DNA from: CAYPHJ01 sp964410485 | Lineage (GTDB): Bacteria; Desulfobacterota; Binatia; UBA9968 | Length of the DNA: 47,077 nucleotides | Assembly: GCA_964410485.1 (NCBI GenBank) | Contig: CAYPHJ010000027.1 | Coordinates: forward strand, 1-47,077 | Direction: 5' to 3' | Part shown: positions 33,848 to 42,816 of the stretch, piece after piece | Layout: each line of letters starts with the position of its first letter | Numbering within the stretch: position 1 is the first letter of the stretch | Translations under genes and position numbers: made by a program | The notes under the pieces: generated by a model | What the model was told of the DNA's origin: nothing | What the model saw: the letters and a program-made list of their open reading frames with translations, nothing else | The model's database searches: none

Positions 33848-34995
33848 TTCGGCAGGCCGGGTTTCTTTTGGTCGGCTTTTTGTGGCTCATGCCCGCTTCC
33901 TTGAATGCCGCGGCGGCCAACAGGGAGCTTGATGGAATCAAGAAAAAAATCGCCAAGGAAAAGCAGAAGATTTCTCAAACGCACCAACGGGAAGGCTCCA
34001 TTCTGCAGACTCTGGGAATGATCGAAGGCGAGTTGGCGAAAAAGACCAACCATCTGAACCAGACCCAAGCGAAGCTCGATGGCATTGTGGCGGAAATACA
34101 AAAAAAGGAGGCTGAGGAACGCAAACTCAAGGCATCGGTGAACCGACGGCGCGAGCTGTTCGAACAACGGGCCGTTGCGCTTTATCAGTGGCGGAGGCGA
34201 GCCAGCCCGTTCATCCTTTTTAGCGGCGAGCTTTCTTCTCTGGCGGCACTGCTGCAGCGCAGACAATACTTGAAAGCCGCAGTTTTGTTTGACCATGAGC
34301 TTATCGAACAATTGACAGATGAGGTGCGCCAACAGACCGTACTTCGGGATGAGCTTCTACGGCGCCGCCAAGCATTGGCGGAACAAAAGCTCGCTCTCGA
34401 TCAGGCGCGCCAGAGCTTTCGTGCGGAGTTGGATAACAAGAAGCGATTGCTTGCCAGCGTGCGCCAAGAAAGAGCAGCGCGGGTGAAAGCGTTGAAAGAA
34501 CTGGAGCAAGCGGCGCTCAGACTACAGAAAATGCTGGACGAGATTGCCAAAAGATCGCGAAGCAAGCCTGGGGACAGTCAAGAAGCGCACGAAATGGACG
34601 CCCGGGCCCGGTTTGACTGGCCCGTGAAAGGAGAACTGGCGGGTGTATTCGGCAAGAGCCAGCACCCGGAGTTCGCGGCCGAAGTCTTTCGCCGAGGAAT
34701 CGATATTCAAGCCCGGCTCGGTGACCCGATAAGAGCCGTGGAAAAGGGCAAGGTCGTTTACGCCGATCGCTTTGCAGGATACGGCAATATGGTTATTATT
34801 GACCACGGCCAGAGGTTTTATACAATCTACGCCCATCTATCTGAATTAGCTAAGAAAAACGGCGACTTGGTGGCCCGTGGCGAGACCGTCGGACGGGTCG
34901 GTGATAGCGATTCTCTGGCGGGTGCAAAGCTCTACTTTGAAATGCGTAAGAACGGTCGGTCCATTGATCCTTTGCCCTGGCTGCGGAAACAATAG
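33835..34995 (+). CDS. EnvC-like murein hydrolase activator (coiled coil plus degenerate LytM/M23 domain)
   Basis: A 386-residue exported protein: signal peptide (LLVGFLWLMPASLNAAA), a long coiled coil at about residues 30-250, then a LytM domain at about 260-386. The metal site is degenerate. The first His is Arg (RRGIDIQ) and the final HLH motif reads KLYFE, while YAHL remains, so it should not cut peptidoglycan itself. Instead it is expected to activate amidases under FtsEX control, like EnvC. The start is GTG 33835, inside the end of ftsX, with AAGGAGG eleven bases upstream. Its position right after ftsX supports the role strongly. Confidence 0.9.
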   Translation: MARLVRQAGFLLVGFLWLMPASLNAAAANRELDGIKKKIAKEKQKISQTHQREGSILQTLGMIEGELAKKTNHLNQTQAKLDGIVAEIQKKEAEERKLKASVNRRRELFEQRAVALYQWRRRASPFILFSGELSSLAALLQRRQYLKAAVLFDHELIEQLTDEVRQQTVLRDELLRRRQALAEQKLALDQARQSFRAELDNKKRLLASVRQERAARVKALKELEQAALRLQKMLDEIAKRSRSKPGDSQEAHEMDARARFDWPVKGELAGVFGKSQHPEFAAEVFRRGIDIQARLGDPIRAVEKGKVVYADRFAGYGNMVIIDHGQRFYTIYAHLSELAKKNGDLVARGETVGRVGDSDSLAGAKLYFEMRKNGRSIDPLPWLRKQ

Positions 34996-35053
34996 ATATT
35001 TTTTTTTTCTTGAGCTAAGATCACGGCACGTGAATCTACCGAGGAGAGACATT

Positions 35054-36409
35054 ATGCGAAAAATAGGACAGCGCGGGATGCCGGTGATTGCGGTGTTATT
35101 CCTTGGAGCGGTTATAGGATTTTTGATAGCCAGTCATTGGGTGCCCACTGTTTCGGCCGTTCCGCGGCAGGATTATGAGAGCCTGGAGGCATTTTCCAAT
35201 ATTCTGTCTATCGTCAAGAAAAATTACGTCGAAGAGGTGGACACGCACAAACTAGTCAGCGGCGCTATCAACGGAATGCTAACGTCTCTCGATCCGCACA
35301 GCGCTTATCTCACTCCCGATCTCTACAGAGAACTCCAGATGGACACCCAGGGCCGGTTTGGCGGATTGGGAATCGAGATTACTATGAGAAATGGTATTTT
35401 AACCGTCGTGTCGCCCATTGAAGATACCCCTGCGGCCCGGGCTGGCATCAAGCCGGGTGATCAGATTTTTAAAATCGAGGACGAATTTACCAAGGACATG
35501 ACCCTCGTCGACGCTGTCAAGAAAATGCGCGGTCCTAGAGGGACAAAGATCAATATTTCCGTAAAGCGCGAAGGTATTGCCGATCTGATCGATTTTAATT
35601 TGACCCGTGACACGATACGGGTACAAAGCGTACGGAGCCGAACTCTGGAAGAAGGCTACGGATACATTCGGCTTGCCCAGTTCCAGGAGCGCAGCGATCG
35701 CGATCTTCAGAGAGCCCTGGAGAAGTTGGCCGGCGACAAGAACGGCATCAAGGGATTGGTTCTCGACCTGCGAAACAACCCCGGTGGCCTGCTGACTCAG
35801 GCTGTGCGCGTTTCGGACATTTTCCTGGACTCCGGCTTGATTGTCTACACCAAGGGCCGGATTACGTCCCAGGAGCACAAGTACGCCGCGCAAAAGGCCG
35901 GATCGTGGACGGATTTCCCAATGGTCGTACTGGTAAACGGCGGTAGCGCCAGCGCGTCTGAGATCGTCGCCGGCGCGCTGCAGGATCATAAACGGGCAGT
36001 GGTGCTGGGGACGAAGACATTCGGCAAAGGCTCTGTTCAAACAATTCTTCCCCTGGACGACAGTTCGGCGTTGCGCCTGACCACAGCGCGGTACTACACG
36101 CCGAAAGGCCGATCAATCCAAGCGACCGGCATCGTCCCGGATATCGTTCTCGAAGCGGCAACGCAGCAAGAGGCAAGAAACGACGATAAGAAGCGGCCGG
36201 CTTTGCGGGAGGACAATCTCCCCGGTCACTTGCAGAACAATAAAGCGGCTCCTGGGCAACAAGAGCAAGGGGAAAAGGAAAAGCTGGCGCCGCCCGCGGC
36301 GCCTACCGGAGACGATAGCATCGACAACGACGTGCAGCTAAAACGGGCGTTAGACCTGTTGAAGACCTGGGACGTATTTAAACAGTTGGTGCACAAGAAA
36401 GCCGCTTAG
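35054..36409 (+). CDS. ctpA: Carboxyl-terminal processing protease CtpA (S41)
   Basis: A 451-residue S41-family protease of the cell envelope. An N-terminal membrane anchor or signal (VIAVLFLGAVIGFLIA) is followed by a PDZ domain (FGGLGIEITMRNG ... ARAGIKPGDQIFKI). The catalytic core has Ser in NGGSASASEIVAG and the general-base Lys in KTFGKGSVQT. The last 90 residues are a charged, low-complexity tail. The ATG at 35054 has GAGGAGAG close upstream; the frame runs back into the preceding gene, but that stretch is not coding. It probably degrades periplasmic hydrolases or their regulators, which fits its place after the EnvC-like gene. A strong terminator follows. Confidence 0.94.
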   Translation: MRKIGQRGMPVIAVLFLGAVIGFLIASHWVPTVSAVPRQDYESLEAFSNILSIVKKNYVEEVDTHKLVSGAINGMLTSLDPHSAYLTPDLYRELQMDTQGRFGGLGIEITMRNGILTVVSPIEDTPAARAGIKPGDQIFKIEDEFTKDMTLVDAVKKMRGPRGTKINISVKREGIADLIDFNLTRDTIRVQSVRSRTLEEGYGYIRLAQFQERSDRDLQRALEKLAGDKNGIKGLVLDLRNNPGGLLTQAVRVSDIFLDSGLIVYTKGRITSQEHKYAAQKAGSWTDFPMVVLVNGGSASASEIVAGALQDHKRAVVLGTKTFGKGSVQTILPLDDSSALRLTTARYYTPKGRSIQATGIVPDIVLEAATQQEARNDDKKRPALREDNLPGHLQNNKAAPGQQEQGEKEKLAPPAAPTGDDSIDNDVQLKRALDLLKTWDVFKQLVHKKAA

Positions 36410-36444
36410 AATTGCTCTTATCGGGAACACGATATCGTAGTCCA

Positions 36445-36476
36445 CTTAGCCCTCCCTCGGGAGGGCTAAGTTTTTT
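36445..36476 (+). terminator. Rho-independent terminator after ctpA
   Basis: CTTAGCCCTCC pairs perfectly with GGAGGGCTAAG (11 pairs, loop CTCG), directly followed by six T (36471-36476). It closes the ftsE-ftsX-envC-like-ctpA transcript, 35 bases after the ctpA stop and before xseA. Confidence 0.92.
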
Positions 36477-36497
36477 GTGCTTTTATCGGAGCGAATC

Positions 36498-37730
36498 GTG
36501 ACGATGGCAAAGGAAGCTCGCCCAGCACGCGTTCGGGATCCGGAGCTGCGGTTACTGACGATCACTCAGTTAAACCAGCTTGTCCGAGCGGCTCTCGAAA
36601 ACCAACTGGACGCGGTTTGGGTTGCGGGAGAAATTTCTAATTGGCGCGTTGCGCCTTCCGGCCACTGCTATTTCACGCTTAAAGACGAGAAAAGCCAGAT
36701 TGCGGCAGTCATGTTCCGGCGTGACGGTGGCAAGCTTTGTTTCACACCTCAAAGCGGCATGGAGGTCATATGCCTGGGCCGGGTAAGCCTCTACACCGTT
36801 CGGGGAGATCTCCAGCTGTATGTGGAAAGCATGGAGCCCATGGGGCATGGTGCGTTATATCTCGCCTTTGAACAATTGAAAAAAAGACTGGCCGCTGAAG
36901 GCCTGTTCGCGCCGGAAAGAAAAAAGCCGCTGCCGTTTCTGCCCGCTTCTATCGGCATTGTGACGTCCGGAAACGGCGCGGCCGTTTACGACATGCTGCG
37001 GATCATCGCCGACCGATTTCCCGACCGGCGAATCATTGTTTGCCCGGTTCGAGTTCAAGGGAAAGGCGCCGCCCTGGAGATTGCCAACGGCGTTACCGAT
37101 CTCGCCCGCTCGGGGGCGGTCGAGGTGATTATTGTTGGCAGGGGTGGTGGCTCGCTGGAAGATTTGTGGGCCTTTAACGAGGAGGCCGTAGCGCGCGCAA
37201 TCTTCGCCTCGCCAGTGCCTGTGATCTCGGCCGTCGGACACGAAATCGATTTCACCATTGCAGATTTTGTCGCGGATCAGCGGGCTCCCACTCCGACGGC
37301 GGCTGCCGAAATGGTGGTTCCGAGCAAAGCTGAGCTCATGGCCCAATTGAGCAAGCTCGAGGAACAACTTTCAAAATGCATGCGGGTCAGAATGGATTCG
37401 GCAAAGGACCTTTTGAGCGCTTTGGCAAAACGGCTCGGGGATCCGCGGCGGAAGTTGCGCGAGCAACAACAACGCCTCGACGAACTCTCTATAGCATTAC
37501 TGCGCCGCTTCCAATCGCGCTTGCGCTATTTCAATGATCAGTTGGCGCACGCCGCGGGTCGGATGACCGCTCTCAGCCCACTGGCAGTACTCGAGCGGGG
37601 TTATAGCCTTGTCCACAAGCTGCCTGAGGAAACGCTTGTGAAAGATGTCGTTTCTTTGCAAGTGGGCGACCGCGTGCGAGTGAGGTTCGGCCACGGAAAA
37701 TCTATTTGTCGGGTCGAAGAAAAGGAGTGA
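36498..37730 (+). CDS. xseA: Exodeoxyribonuclease VII large subunit
   Basis: A 410-residue large subunit of exonuclease VII, which degrades single-stranded DNA with XseB. An N-terminal OB fold (LDAVWVAGEISNWRVAPSG) precedes the catalytic domain with GRGGGSLEDLWAFNEE and AVGHEIDFTIADFVADQRAPTPTAAAE. A long coiled coil and a short barrel (VLERGYSLVHK) complete it. GTG 36498 is chosen because GGAG at 36488-36491 is six bases upstream; ATG 36504 is nearly equivalent. The small subunit lies two genes downstream, separated by an M23 peptidase gene. This is the first gene after the ctpA terminator, so a promoter is expected in the short gap but none is convincing. Confidence 0.95.
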   Translation: MTMAKEARPARVRDPELRLLTITQLNQLVRAALENQLDAVWVAGEISNWRVAPSGHCYFTLKDEKSQIAAVMFRRDGGKLCFTPQSGMEVICLGRVSLYTVRGDLQLYVESMEPMGHGALYLAFEQLKKRLAAEGLFAPERKKPLPFLPASIGIVTSGNGAAVYDMLRIIADRFPDRRIIVCPVRVQGKGAALEIANGVTDLARSGAVEVIIVGRGGGSLEDLWAFNEEAVARAIFASPVPVISAVGHEIDFTIADFVADQRAPTPTAAAEMVVPSKAELMAQLSKLEEQLSKCMRVRMDSAKDLLSALAKRLGDPRRKLREQQQRLDELSIALLRRFQSRLRYFNDQLAHAAGRMTALSPLAVLERGYSLVHKLPEETLVKDVVSLQVGDRVRVRFGHGKSICRVEEKE

Positions 37731-37731
37731 C

Positions 37732-38655
37732 ATGCGTTCAGGTCGGCTCGCCAAGTTTGTGTTCTGTCTGTTTTTAACATCGAATGCCCCGCTTTACGGC
37801 CAACCGTCCAACCAACTAGTGGCGCCGCGATCTATCGACGGCTTTCAAGGCGGGATTGTGCGGTTGCAGGTTACCGGACACGAGCTGGCGCATGTCGAGG
37901 GGAACCTCGGAAAGGAAAAGATTTCATTCTACGCCAGCGAGCGGGGAGTTTTCACGGCGCTCATAGGCATTGATCTGGAAGCGGCCCCTGGCCGCGCAAA
38001 ACTGCTCATCAATGCGACCAGCCGCAGCGGGGCGGTCGAGCGCGCCCACGTCATTGTGAACACCAGGGCGAGACAATTTCAGCAGGAATCATTTTCGGTT
38101 CCAAAGGAGTTCGAGCCTTTCGAGCCCGAGACCCTCGAGAGAATCGGTCGTGACCGGCAGCAGTTTTCGGCCGCTTTCCGCGTGTCGTTCCCGCAGCGCC
38201 TCTGGCAGGGACCTTTTTTACGGCCGGTGCCGGGAGATGTCACTTCGCCGTTTGGGTTCCGCAGAATCATCAACGGAACCCCTCGCGCGCCGCATACGGG
38301 CGTCGATCTCAGGGCCCCCTCGGGAACCGCAGTGTTGGCTGCCAATCGGGGCCGGGTGGCGCTGGTGGGTGATTTTTTCTTCAACGGTAGGAGTTTGGTT
38401 CTGGATCACGGCGGCGGACTGTATACGATGTATTTTCACCTCTCGGAGGTCAAAGTCGAAGCCGGAATGGAGGTCAGTAAGGGGGAAGTCATCGCACTCT
38501 CCGGCATGAGCGGACGCGTGACGGGCCCGCATCTCCACTGGGGCGCTCGTATCAACGGTGCACGAGTCGACCCCTTTGCTTTGTTTGACATTGTCGAGCG
38601 CAGGCTTGACCATAAGACCCAGGAAAAAGCAAGAATTGATGGAGGCGAGCATTAA
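37732..38655 (+). CDS. M23-family (LytM) peptidoglycan endopeptidase
   Basis: A 307-residue exported peptidase: signal peptide (FVFCLFLTSNAPLYG), an N-terminal beta-rich region of about 120 residues, then an M23 domain. Unlike the EnvC-like protein, its zinc site is complete: HTGVDLR supplies His and Asp, and HLHWG supplies the final His, with YFHLSE in between. It should therefore cut peptidoglycan cross-links. The ATG at 37732 is one base after the xseA stop, with AAAAGGAG upstream, so it is co-expressed with exonuclease VII. An M23 gene between xseA and xseB also occurs in some deltaproteobacteria-like genomes, to my recollection. Confidence 0.92.
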   Translation: MRSGRLAKFVFCLFLTSNAPLYGQPSNQLVAPRSIDGFQGGIVRLQVTGHELAHVEGNLGKEKISFYASERGVFTALIGIDLEAAPGRAKLLINATSRSGAVERAHVIVNTRARQFQQESFSVPKEFEPFEPETLERIGRDRQQFSAAFRVSFPQRLWQGPFLRPVPGDVTSPFGFRRIINGTPRAPHTGVDLRAPSGTAVLAANRGRVALVGDFFFNGRSLVLDHGGGLYTMYFHLSEVKVEAGMEVSKGEVIALSGMSGRVTGPHLHWGARINGARVDPFALFDIVERRLDHKTQEKARIDGGEH

Positions 38656-38656
38656 A

Positions 38657-38929
38657 ATGGCGCAGCAGTATCGATCGAACAAAGACTTCAGGGCGGCCCT
38701 CGACGAGCTGGAAAATATAGTCGAGCAGCTGGAATCGGGGGAATTGTCCTTAGAAAATTCCCTGGAGGCCTTTGAGCGGGGAGTAGGGCTGGTAAAATTC
38801 TGCAACCAAACATTAAACGCAATTGAAAAAAAGGTCGAAATGCTGGTCAAGGATAAGGATGGGCAGCTTCAGCTCAAGGTTTTTGAAGCGCTGGCCGATG
38901 ACGCCAGCGGCAAAGAGGGTACGGATTAG
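38657..38929 (+). CDS. xseB: Exodeoxyribonuclease VII small subunit
   Basis: A 90-residue helical protein with the XseB signature ALDELENIVEQLESGELSLE and LEAFERGVGLVKFCNQTL. It binds several copies to one XseA to form exonuclease VII. The ATG at 38657 is one base after the M23 stop, with GGAGG 11 bases upstream; ATG 38639 would add six residues. It ends 70 bases before dxs. Confidence 0.92.
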   Translation: MAQQYRSNKDFRAALDELENIVEQLESGELSLENSLEAFERGVGLVKFCNQTLNAIEKKVEMLVKDKDGQLQLKVFEALADDASGKEGTD

Positions 38930-38999
38930 CGTTCAAACCCTTTGAGCGTTTTGAACGACCGGAACGCCTGTAACGGTTGGAACCGGGGAGGAGGCTAAA

Positions 39000-40898
39000 A
39001 TGGGACGTTTGCTCGATACTGTTGAATATCCGCGAGACATCCGCCTGCTTAGCGTGGAAGAGCTTACGGTGCTGGCGCGCGAAGTGCGGGAAGAGGTTAT
39101 TTCCGTTGTCTCGGAGGTGGGGGGGCACTTGGCTTCGACGCTCGGCGCGGTGGATCTGACGTTGGCGCTGCATTACGCGTTCAACACCCCGGAGGACCGT
39201 ATTGTCTGGGACACCGGGCATCAGGCGTATGCTCACAAACTAATCTGCGGCAGGCGCAATCGCTTGGCAACCATACGCCAACTGGGCGGCTTGAGCGGTT
39301 TTCTGAGTCGCGAGGAGAGCGAGTACGATGTTTTTGGTGCGGGTCACGCGGGGACTTCGATTTCCGCCGCATTGGGGATGGTTGAGGCGAAAACGCTAGA
39401 GGGGTCATCACGCAAAGTTGTCGCGGTTATTAGCGACGGTGGGTTGAGTGCGGGGTTGACGTTTGAAGGGTTGAATCAGGCCGGTCATTTGGAAAAAGAT
39501 CTGATCGTCATCCTGAACGACAACGAAATCTTTATCGATCCACGCGTGGGGGCCGTCTCCTCATTTCTGAGTAAACAGTTTACGACCGATTTCGCCGTGC
39601 GCATGCAAAAGCATGTTTCGAGTCTGCTTTTGAGCCTGCCCAAAGGAGAAAATCTCAAGTTCGCCGCGCGGAAGTTGAAAGATTCATTCTTGGGTCTCGT
39701 CACGCCCGGCTTTCTTTTCGAGAGTTTGGGCTTTCAGTACGTTGGTCCGATCGACGGACATGATATCTCCGAGATGATTACGACGCTGGAGAGCGTGAAG
39801 AAAATTGACGGGCCGACGCTGGTCCACGTTCTCACGAAAAAAGGCAAGGGCTATCCACCGGCTGAAAAGGACCCTGTCAAGTACCACAGTGTGACTCCAT
39901 TTCATGTGCTGACCGGAAAAGCAAAAAAGGAAAAAGGCTCTATTCCCACTTACACCGATGTGTTCGCGCGGGCGCTTATCAAAGTCGCCAAAGATAACCC
40001 CAAGGTGGTGGGCATTACTGCCGCCATGGGCAGCGGGACGGGGATCGACAAGCTCTCGCGAGAAATACCAGGCCGCTCGTATGATGTGGGAATCGCTGAA
40101 CAGCATGCTGTTACATTCGCCGCCGGCATGGCTACCGAAGGTTACGTCCCGGTGGTGGCCATCTACTCGACTTTCTTGCAACGCGGATATGATCAGATCG
40201 TGCACGATGTGTGCCTGCAGAATCTGCACGTCGTCTTCGCTCTCGATCGTGGCGGCCTTGTTGGTGCGGACGGCCCGACACATCACGGGGTTTTTGATTA
40301 TGCTTACATGCGCTCCATTCCCAACATGGTCGTTATGGCGCCGAAAGATGAGAACGAATTGCAGCACATGTTGAAGACCGCTGTCGCTTACGATGGCCCG
40401 ATTTCCGTTCGCTATCCACGAGGAGAAGGTTGGGGGGTTTCGCTGGACGATGAGACGGGAGTTCTTGCCATTGGGAAAGCGGAAGTGGTGCGTCGGGGAA
40501 GTGACCTTGTGATTGCCGCACTCGGTCACACCGTAGTTCCAGCTCTCCGAGCAGCGGAAGATCTGGCTCCGCTCGGAATCGAGGCAACGGTTGTTAACAG
40601 CCGCTTCGTCAAACCTCTGGACAAAAACCTATTTCGCGAGTTGCTGGCTGAAACGCCGTATTTAATTACAGCTGAAGACCACGCGATTGCCGGAGGGTTT
40701 GGCAGTGCATTGCTCGAGCTAATAGCGGAGGAAGGACTGAGTGATATTAAAGTCAAACGACTTGGCGTGCCGGACCGGTTCATCCCGCACGGCACTCAAG
40801 ACGAGCTGAAAAAAATCTGCGCTTTTGATCAGGAAGCCATCGCTCAGGCCGCGCTCCAGCTCGTTAGACGAGAAAGAAAGCGACATCGTGAGGGATGA
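39000..40898 (+). CDS. dxs: 1-deoxy-D-xylulose-5-phosphate synthase
   Basis: A 632-residue ThDP enzyme that condenses pyruvate and glyceraldehyde 3-phosphate, the first step of the MEP isoprenoid pathway. Landmarks are WDTGHQAYAHKL, the ThDP motif region VISDGGLSAGLTFEGLNQAG to ILNDNE, the catalytic Glu in GIAEQHAVTFAAG and DRGGLVGADGPTHHG. The first glycine of the usual GDG motif is Ser145 (SDGG), a noticeable deviation. The ATG at 39000 has GGGGAGGAGG about six bases upstream. It overlaps tlyA by four bases. Neighbouring xseB, dxs and tlyA are a common bacterial grouping. Confidence 0.95.
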   Translation: MGRLLDTVEYPRDIRLLSVEELTVLAREVREEVISVVSEVGGHLASTLGAVDLTLALHYAFNTPEDRIVWDTGHQAYAHKLICGRRNRLATIRQLGGLSGFLSREESEYDVFGAGHAGTSISAALGMVEAKTLEGSSRKVVAVISDGGLSAGLTFEGLNQAGHLEKDLIVILNDNEIFIDPRVGAVSSFLSKQFTTDFAVRMQKHVSSLLLSLPKGENLKFAARKLKDSFLGLVTPGFLFESLGFQYVGPIDGHDISEMITTLESVKKIDGPTLVHVLTKKGKGYPPAEKDPVKYHSVTPFHVLTGKAKKEKGSIPTYTDVFARALIKVAKDNPKVVGITAAMGSGTGIDKLSREIPGRSYDVGIAEQHAVTFAAGMATEGYVPVVAIYSTFLQRGYDQIVHDVCLQNLHVVFALDRGGLVGADGPTHHGVFDYAYMRSIPNMVVMAPKDENELQHMLKTAVAYDGPISVRYPRGEGWGVSLDDETGVLAIGKAEVVRRGSDLVIAALGHTVVPALRAAEDLAPLGIEATVVNSRFVKPLDKNLFRELLAETPYLITAEDHAIAGGFGSALLELIAEEGLSDIKVKRLGVPDRFIPHGTQDELKKICAFDQEAIAQAALQLVRRERKRHREG

Positions 40899-41683
40899 AA
40901 AAGAAGGAGCGTCTGGACAAGTTGCTGTTGCTGCGGGGGTTGGTTCAAAGCCGGGAGGAGGGGCGAGGGCGAATTCTGGCGGGAAAGGTTGTTGTCGATG
41001 ACAAGACCATAACGAAGGCCGGGACCCTGATCTCTGAAAACGCTCACATCCGTATTCGTAGTGAACTACCCTATGTGAGTCGCGGCGGCAGCAAGTTGGA
41101 AAAAGCTCTCCACGACTTCGATGTTGGTGTAACTGGAAAAATCGCGCTCGATGTGGGCGCTTCCACCGGTGGGTTCACGGATTGCTTGCTTGCCCATGGC
41201 GCGCGTCTCGTATACGCTGTCGATGTCGGGTACGGACAGCTACACTGGACGCTCAGAAATGATCCCCGTGTCGTCGTGTTGGAAAGGACAAACATCCGGT
41301 ATTTGGAATTGGCGGCGTTAGCGCAACCGGTGGATGTCGCCACCATTGATGTTTCTTTCATCTCCTTGCGCCTGGTTCTTCCACAAGTAAAAAAACTGCT
41401 GACCGCCGAGGGCACGGTCATCGCGCTCATCAAACCGCAGTTTGAAGTCGGTAAAGGCAACGTTGGGAAAGGCGGCGTGGTGCGATCGGAAGAGGAGCGC
41501 CTGCGCGCAATTGAGGAAATCAAGCAGGCGGCCTTTGCTCTTGACTATACCGGCTGCGATGTCATCGAGTCGCCGCTCATGGGTCCCAAGGGCAACAAGG
41601 AGTTCTTCATCCATCTGAAGAAATGGGCGACACGGCCGCCAGCCGGATTCCGCGTCTCCAACCACATACGCGAGGAACCGTGA
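40895..41683 (+). CDS. tlyA: TlyA-family rRNA 2'-O-methyltransferase (16S/23S)
   Basis: A 262-residue protein with an N-terminal S4 RNA-binding domain (KKERLDKLLLLRGLVQSREEG) and an FtsJ-like methyltransferase domain (LDVGASTGGFTDCLLAHGA is the SAM-binding loop). The later ALIKPQFEVGKG carries one of the conserved lysines. Family members methylate ribose in rRNA; older databases call them hemolysin A. The ATG at 40895 overlaps the dxs stop (ATGA). A small hairpin (CCCAG-TAATC-CTGGG, 41786-41800) about 100 bases downstream lacks an immediate T run and is not a convincing terminator. Confidence 0.93.
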   Translation: MKKKERLDKLLLLRGLVQSREEGRGRILAGKVVVDDKTITKAGTLISENAHIRIRSELPYVSRGGSKLEKALHDFDVGVTGKIALDVGASTGGFTDCLLAHGARLVYAVDVGYGQLHWTLRNDPRVVVLERTNIRYLELAALAQPVDVATIDVSFISLRLVLPQVKKLLTAEGTVIALIKPQFEVGKGNVGKGGVVRSEEERLRAIEEIKQAAFALDYTGCDVIESPLMGPKGNKEFFIHLKKWATRPPAGFRVSNHIREEP

Positions 41684-41830
41684 ATCGATTCGCGCCAGGC
41701 ACGTGCAGGACAATTCCAAAAAAACAAAGAAGGCTTGCTACGGCTGTCGGGTTATGGCTTCGGCTATGAGCATGCGCATAGACTTCCCAGTAATCCTGGG
41801 TAGATACGCACGCTTTTTGTCGTGAATTGC

Positions 41831-41858
41831 TTGACTTGACGAGGAAATCAGATAGAAT
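41831..41858 (+). promoter_or_regulatory. Sigma-70-type promoter upstream of rpsU
   Basis: TTGACT (41831-41836), a 16-base spacer, and TAGAAT (41853-41858). The predicted start is about 40 bases before the rpsU ATG. It stands in the 225-base gap after tlyA and would drive the rpsU-yqeY and possibly the downstream genes. Confidence 0.6.
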
Positions 41859-41908
41859 CCAGAGTTTGAAAAGCGGCGTCAGAGGGAATCGGGGGGTGAT
41901 TTCAGCAT

Positions 41909-42103
41909 ATGACGGGTGTTCGAGTTCGCGAAAACGAATCCATCGAGAGCGCTATTCGACGTTTTAAAAAGCTATGTGAGAAGGCGGGCATTTTGGCGGA
42001 GTTGCGGAAGCGAGAGCATTACGAAAAGCCCAGCGTCAAAAGAAAGAAAAAAGCAATTGCAGCAAAGAAACGCGCTATGCGACGTGTGCGTCATTCTTTC
42101 TGA
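41909..42103 (+). CDS. rpsU: 30S ribosomal protein S21
   Basis: A 64-residue basic protein with the bS21 signature ESAIRRFKKLCEKAGILAEL and KREHYEKPSVKRKKK. Start ATG 41909 follows a GGGGGGTGAT stretch about ten bases upstream. It is the first gene of the classic rpsU-dnaG-rpoD macromolecular synthesis cluster, here with yqeY and cvpA inserted. Confidence 0.96.
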   Translation: MTGVRVRENESIESAIRRFKKLCEKAGILAELRKREHYEKPSVKRKKKAIAAKKRAMRRVRHSF

Positions 42104-42141
42104 GACGGCGACTTTGACCGACATGCCATCAGGGCAAAGCA

Positions 42142-42588
42142 GTGGGACTCAAGGCTGAAATTCAGAATGCCCTGAAGACCTCCATGAAGAGCGGGGACCG
42201 AGCCGCCGTATCGACGCTGCGGCTGTTGCTCTCCGCCATACACAACGAAGAGATTCGCCTGCGCAAAGAGCTGACCACCGAAGACATACAAAAAACCATT
42301 TCGGCCCTGTGCAAGCAGCGCATGGAGGCGATCACTCTTTTCAGAAAAGGAGGGCGAGAGGAGCTTGCGGAAAAGGAGGAGATCGAGCTCAAACTCCTGC
42401 AGCGCTTCTTGCCCCAACCCTTAACCGAGGCGGAACTCAAAGACCTCATTCGAAGCAGCATTGCTGAAGCGGGTGCCACAGGGACTGAGGATTTGGGCAG
42501 GGTGATGAAACTCGTCATGCCCAAGGTGAGTGGCCGCTGTGATGGCAGGAGAGTCAATGAATTAGCAAGAGAGCTTCTCGCAGGTTAG
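42142..42588 (+). CDS. yqeY: GatB/YqeY-domain protein
   Basis: A 148-residue YqeY protein resembling the tail domain of the GatB subunit of Glu-tRNA(Gln) amidotransferase. Its precise job is unknown; a role linked to tRNA is assumed. Typical segments are MKSGDRAAVSTLRLLLSAI and ELKLLQRFLPQPLTEAEL. The start is GTG 42142, 39 bases after rpsU. The rpsU-yqeY-dnaG grouping is widespread. Confidence 0.93.
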   Translation: MGLKAEIQNALKTSMKSGDRAAVSTLRLLLSAIHNEEIRLRKELTTEDIQKTISALCKQRMEAITLFRKGGREELAEKEEIELKLLQRFLPQPLTEAELKDLIRSSIAEAGATGTEDLGRVMKLVMPKVSGRCDGRRVNELARELLAG

Positions 42589-42816
42589 TCGCGCTATGAC
42601 TTTGGTGACCGGACGCTGTCACGCGAGTTGCGCTAATTCTCTAGAGCAGGGGACGGATCTGGTGGATGAAAGATGCTAACAAGGGTCCGTGTCGTAGCGC
42701 ACGCTTAAACAGTTAAGCGGATTGATTTGGAACAGTTCTGTTCCCCTCGGATGCCTGCGCGGGGCGGCATGATGTGAAGGCGCCGGCGGCACCGGCAAAG
42801 TGGATGGTCCCTGAGC
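42589..42816. other. Gap between yqeY and cvpA with two hairpins
   Basis: No gene seen in these 228 bases. CGCTTAA-ACAG-TTAAGCG (42702-42719) and GGAACA-GTTC-TGTTCC (42729-42744) can form hairpins, but neither is followed by a T run, so their role (processing, attenuation or a regulator site) is open. Confidence 0.55.

Noticed and set aside
34877..35053. Upstream extension of the ctpA frame
   Set aside because: It runs through the end of the EnvC-like gene; the ATG at 35054 has a good ribosome-binding site and begins a normal membrane anchor.
42729..42744. GGAACA-GTTC-TGTTCC as a possible LexA-type SOS box
   Set aside because: Spacing and half-sites do not match the LexA consensus forms I know (CTGT-N8-ACAG, GAAC-N4-GTTC, GTTC-N7-GTTC); kept only as a hairpin.
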